Shown piece by piece: positions 61,338 to 64,000 of a stretch of 64,000 bases of DNA. Below the pieces are notes generated by a model that saw nothing but the letters and a program-made list of their open reading frames with translations, did not search any database and was not told where the DNA came from. The DNA lies in contig RCAB01000144.1 of NCBI GenBank assembly GCA_003640385.1, forward strand, positions 62,001-126,000, given 5' to 3'. Position numbers and translations under genes: made by a program. This DNA comes from Setaria digitata (lineage: Eukaryota > Nematoda > Chromadorea > Rhabditida > Setariidae). The stretch's first letter is position 1. Every line of letters begins with the position of its first letter.

Positions 61338-63690
61338 TCAATTGGCATATTGGCCAGCAAACAAAACACTTTTTGAGTTTTTCACAATTAAAAATAAGAA
61401 GGGGCCGTCAGTAATAAATGGCGTAAATTTCGGTTGAATGGAATCAGCAAATAATGTGATCGTTGAGGCGGCAATTTCCGTTCCTTTTTCATTGACCTGT
61501 AAAAAAAAAGTAAAGAAAAAATTGTTTCTAGAGTTTCAAAGTTGTAAGCAAAAAAGGAACAAATCAGAAAGTTAAGGAAAAAAGAACTAACTCACTTCCA
61601 TAATTTCCTCTCGAAAATTTGTCTGAAGGCTAAACAAACCTCAATAAAACTTGCATGCAGAATATTGTCGACGAGTACTGAAATGTCAGTAAGCTGCTTA
61701 AAACTAGCCTTTCCACTGAATGCATCTGTGACACCAATTTTCTTCAGAATTTCTACCAAAGTCAATTTTCCTTTCAATCGAAACTTTGGTATTCTTAGCT
61801 GGAATTTGAACAGCTTATAAATTTTGATAGTCTTAATCTGAAGGATGAAACAAAGGAGTGCATTCCAGCAGGAATAAACGAAGAATTAGACGCAGAAAGT
61901 TTCGTTTTCGTGAATCCTAGCAGCTTCAGAAACAAAGAACTTAGAAGCTTAATGAAAAGAATTGTATTACTGTGAGCGAATTGTTATCTTACCGCCACTC
62001 GCCTTGGGGTTGCTTCAGCGATATATTTCAGAAGATTGTGGGTGTTAAGTTTTTTCAGAATTTTGGATAAACCAAAACGAATTTTCGGCCGTATGATAAC
62101 CATTTCTATTTCACAGTTAATATAAGGCAGCTTCACAACTTCCACAGAACTGCCATCATAGTACGGGAATACGTTTGTTGTTTCTATCATTGGTACCTAA
62201 ACGGTCGAATGAAAATGAAAGTGGGAGACAAGTCTCATTAATCACCAGAAAGAGGAAGTTCTACGATATAGAAACATATTACGAACAAGTAGAATATGTG
62301 AGGATAAAGCTCAAGAAATATTTGTGCATAATGTATTGAAGGAAATATTTACAATTTTTATTTTATTCGAAACTGGTGACAGAGGCTTTTTCCATGTTCC
62401 TTTGAAGTTAATCGCATTTTGAATCAAAATTCTTGTAAACCGATTAATATCGTTCGACGTGATCATTTCCGTAATTTTATTATCAGTCTTATTCGAAATC
62501 CATCCTCTGATATCCTAAATTTGTTTGCTCGATTTTTCAGCGAAAAAAATTGCTGAAAAAGTCATAAGTGTTAGGTAACGAGCATTATAGAGAATAACCA
62601 TCCTTAGCAACACCTAATTAATTAATTCCATAAAATTTCCAAAAAAAAAAAAAAATTAATTCCATAAATTTCAAAAAAAAAAAAAAAACAGTGTCGTTAA
62701 CAGGGAGACAAGGATGATCAGCCGAAAGCAATCGAGTAGCAACCCGTTTCAACATTTGCAACAGTTAGGCTCTTCTTCACTTCTGATACTCTAATTGAAC
62801 AGAATCATGAGGCAGGAAGTAAAACTGAAATTAAATGGCGCACCTTTCCGCTACCTATGTCCGTTTGGATTTGGAGCTACGTAGCAGAGCTCTATCTTTT
62901 CTATGTATTTTGGAAAGTTGACATACCTGAATAAGTGCTAACTTATTGTTTGGGTGATGGAATTTGAATAATTCATCGCCCCAGTAAAGTTGAAGAAATG
63001 TATTGAAGTTCTTCTTTACTAGTAGTTCTTGTCGTATACAAAAACGATTTGACGCTTCAAGCGTGTAATTTTCATTTACTTTTCCATCGAGATTACTTAG
63101 GAATTTGGCAAAGTATAATCGAATTTTTGATCCACTTGCATCTAAAGTTAAGACTAGCATCAACTGAAAAACCAAAAATGATCACTGATGGAACCACCTG
63201 GCATATTCTGGAAGGATTAACTTTAGCGGAAGCCAAATTTAACAGTGTGTAGTGCACAGGATGCTTGTATTTCTTGTCTCACCAACTTTTCTACACTCTG
63301 AAACTTGACAAAGAAATCAAATTACTTTTCCCAAGAACTATCTTCAGTTGTTGTTTTGTTTTGCCATCCGCTGCGAGATAAAGTGCAAAAAGAGCGGTTG
63401 ACACTGAAGGAGGGGACAGAAGGACTGATTTGCCATCCTGTGCTGCTTCTCGTAGCAATTCAATGGCAAACTTCATCTGCGCATACTCAGTCCGCGAACT
63501 GTTAAAGACGAAAAAGAAGAATGTTTGTGTGTGCTATTAATTGAAGGGCTACTGTGACTAGAAGAGAGAATTTGATGCTCTGAAAAAGTCATCGCATTTT
63601 TAATGAATCTTCTTACATTTCCTGATTAGTAGGAGAAATGAATTGAACGGTTGAGATCAGAAGGAAGGCGGTGAAAGTTTCCATTTTCAT
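61338..63690 (-). CDS. Secreted serpin (serine protease inhibitor family)
   Basis: Seven minus-strand exons: 63690-63617, 63498-63326, 63141-62927, 62514-62353, 62196-61993, 61798-61640, 61496-61338. They give 381 residues, normal serpin length, with every junction in phase. A signal peptide (MKMETFTAFLLISTVQFIS) indicates secretion. Serpin landmarks are VLLSPPSVSTALFALYLAA near the start, IRGWISNKTDNKI, ILIQNAINFKGTWKKP, the hinge VNEKGTEIAASTITLF, and the C-terminal FLFLIVKNSKSVLFAGQ. The reactive loop runs from the hinge to DGPFLF, with the scissile bond probably around ADSIQ; a small polar P1 would be unusual for a trypsin inhibitor. Position P12 is Ile instead of a small residue. Two ATGs (MKMET) are available; the first is used. 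Target protease unknown. Confidence 0.95.
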
Positions 63691-64000
63691 TCTCAAACAG
63701 CGGTGAAGTGTCCAAATGATTGTTCGAATCCGAATAAGAAATCACTTCTGATGACTGATGCGCTGTGAACCTGAATAAACTCATCAATAGACAATTTAGT
63801 TAACGCTTCTGGTGCTGTTAATATTGGTAAAATATTATTATTATCAATCATTATTTATTACATTATTAACCATTATCATTAATATTAATAAATAATTATA
63901 AATAACATTAATAACAATTATTATTGATAATATTAAATATTATCAAACTGCGGAAATGAATAAATTTGATGAAGTATCTTATAAGTTCATTTAACATACA
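63691..64000. other. Upstream region of the serpin gene, AT-only low complexity at the end
   Basis: The first 100 bases probably hold the serpin leader. From about 63820 the sequence is built of ATTATT, ATTAATA and GATAATATT words with several short inverted matches. No gene seen. Confidence 0.5.

Noticed and set aside
62640..62830. Extra serpin exon between 62514 and 62927
   Set aside because: Exons ending at 62927 and starting at 62514 join directly in phase and preserve the serpin alignment; the intervening frame has an early stop.
1..64000. CRISPR arrays, operons with ribosome binding sites, phage or bacterial endosymbiont genes
   Set aside because: No spaced direct repeats, no uninterrupted bacterial-type genes; all recognised genes have eukaryotic introns.

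Overview
This is a nuclear segment from a nematode, most likely a filarial or related spirurid (clade III) worm. It is very AT-rich. Its genes are cut into small exons with TTTCAG-type acceptors, and many start codons lie a few bases after an acceptor-like site, as expected for spliced-leader trans-splicing. Two gene families (Clc-like four-helix proteins and an anion-selective Cys-loop channel) are typical of nematodes. A T-rich insert carries cytochrome b next to cox3, an order that fits filarial mitochondrial DNA. None of the recognisable genes is an intact single open frame; I rebuilt them exon by exon using splice-phase agreement and protein-family patterns.

Layout: 2.5-5.6 kb (+), four-helix protein resembling LAPTM/DUF7027. 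7.1-8.9 kb (-), mitochondrial fission factor FIS1. 10.5 and 11.9 kb, two tRNA-Cys(GCA) genes in a duplicated block. 13.3-15.0, 18.3-19.9, 31.3-34.5 and 36.8-38.6 kb (+), four tandem Clc-like/claudin-like paralogues with the same intron phases. 16.2-17.7 kb, decayed nuclear copy of mitochondrial DNA between the first two paralogues. 22.2-24.4 kb (-), complete endonuclease G (CPS-6 type) with two GC-AG introns. 26.7-27.1 kb (+), a 66-residue single-helix protein in three tiny exons. 40.8-44.7 kb (+), Polycomb WD40 protein EED/MES-6. 45.2-51.1 kb (-), a complete 13-exon ligand-gated anion channel. 57-61 kb (+), coding-like islands including a candidate 57-residue secreted peptide. 61.3-63.7 kb (-), a complete secreted serpin.

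The genes do not form one pathway. FIS1 (outer mitochondrial membrane) and endonuclease G (mitochondrial nuclease released in apoptosis) both act at mitochondria, EED in chromatin silencing, the channel in neurons or muscle, and the serpin outside cells. The clearest local structure is the Clc-like array, whose helices are conserved while the first extracellular loop varies widely in length. Two single-N positions are flanked by direct repeats and look like assembly joins. The best candidates for undescribed biology are the small multi-exon genes at 26.7 and 60.7 kb.
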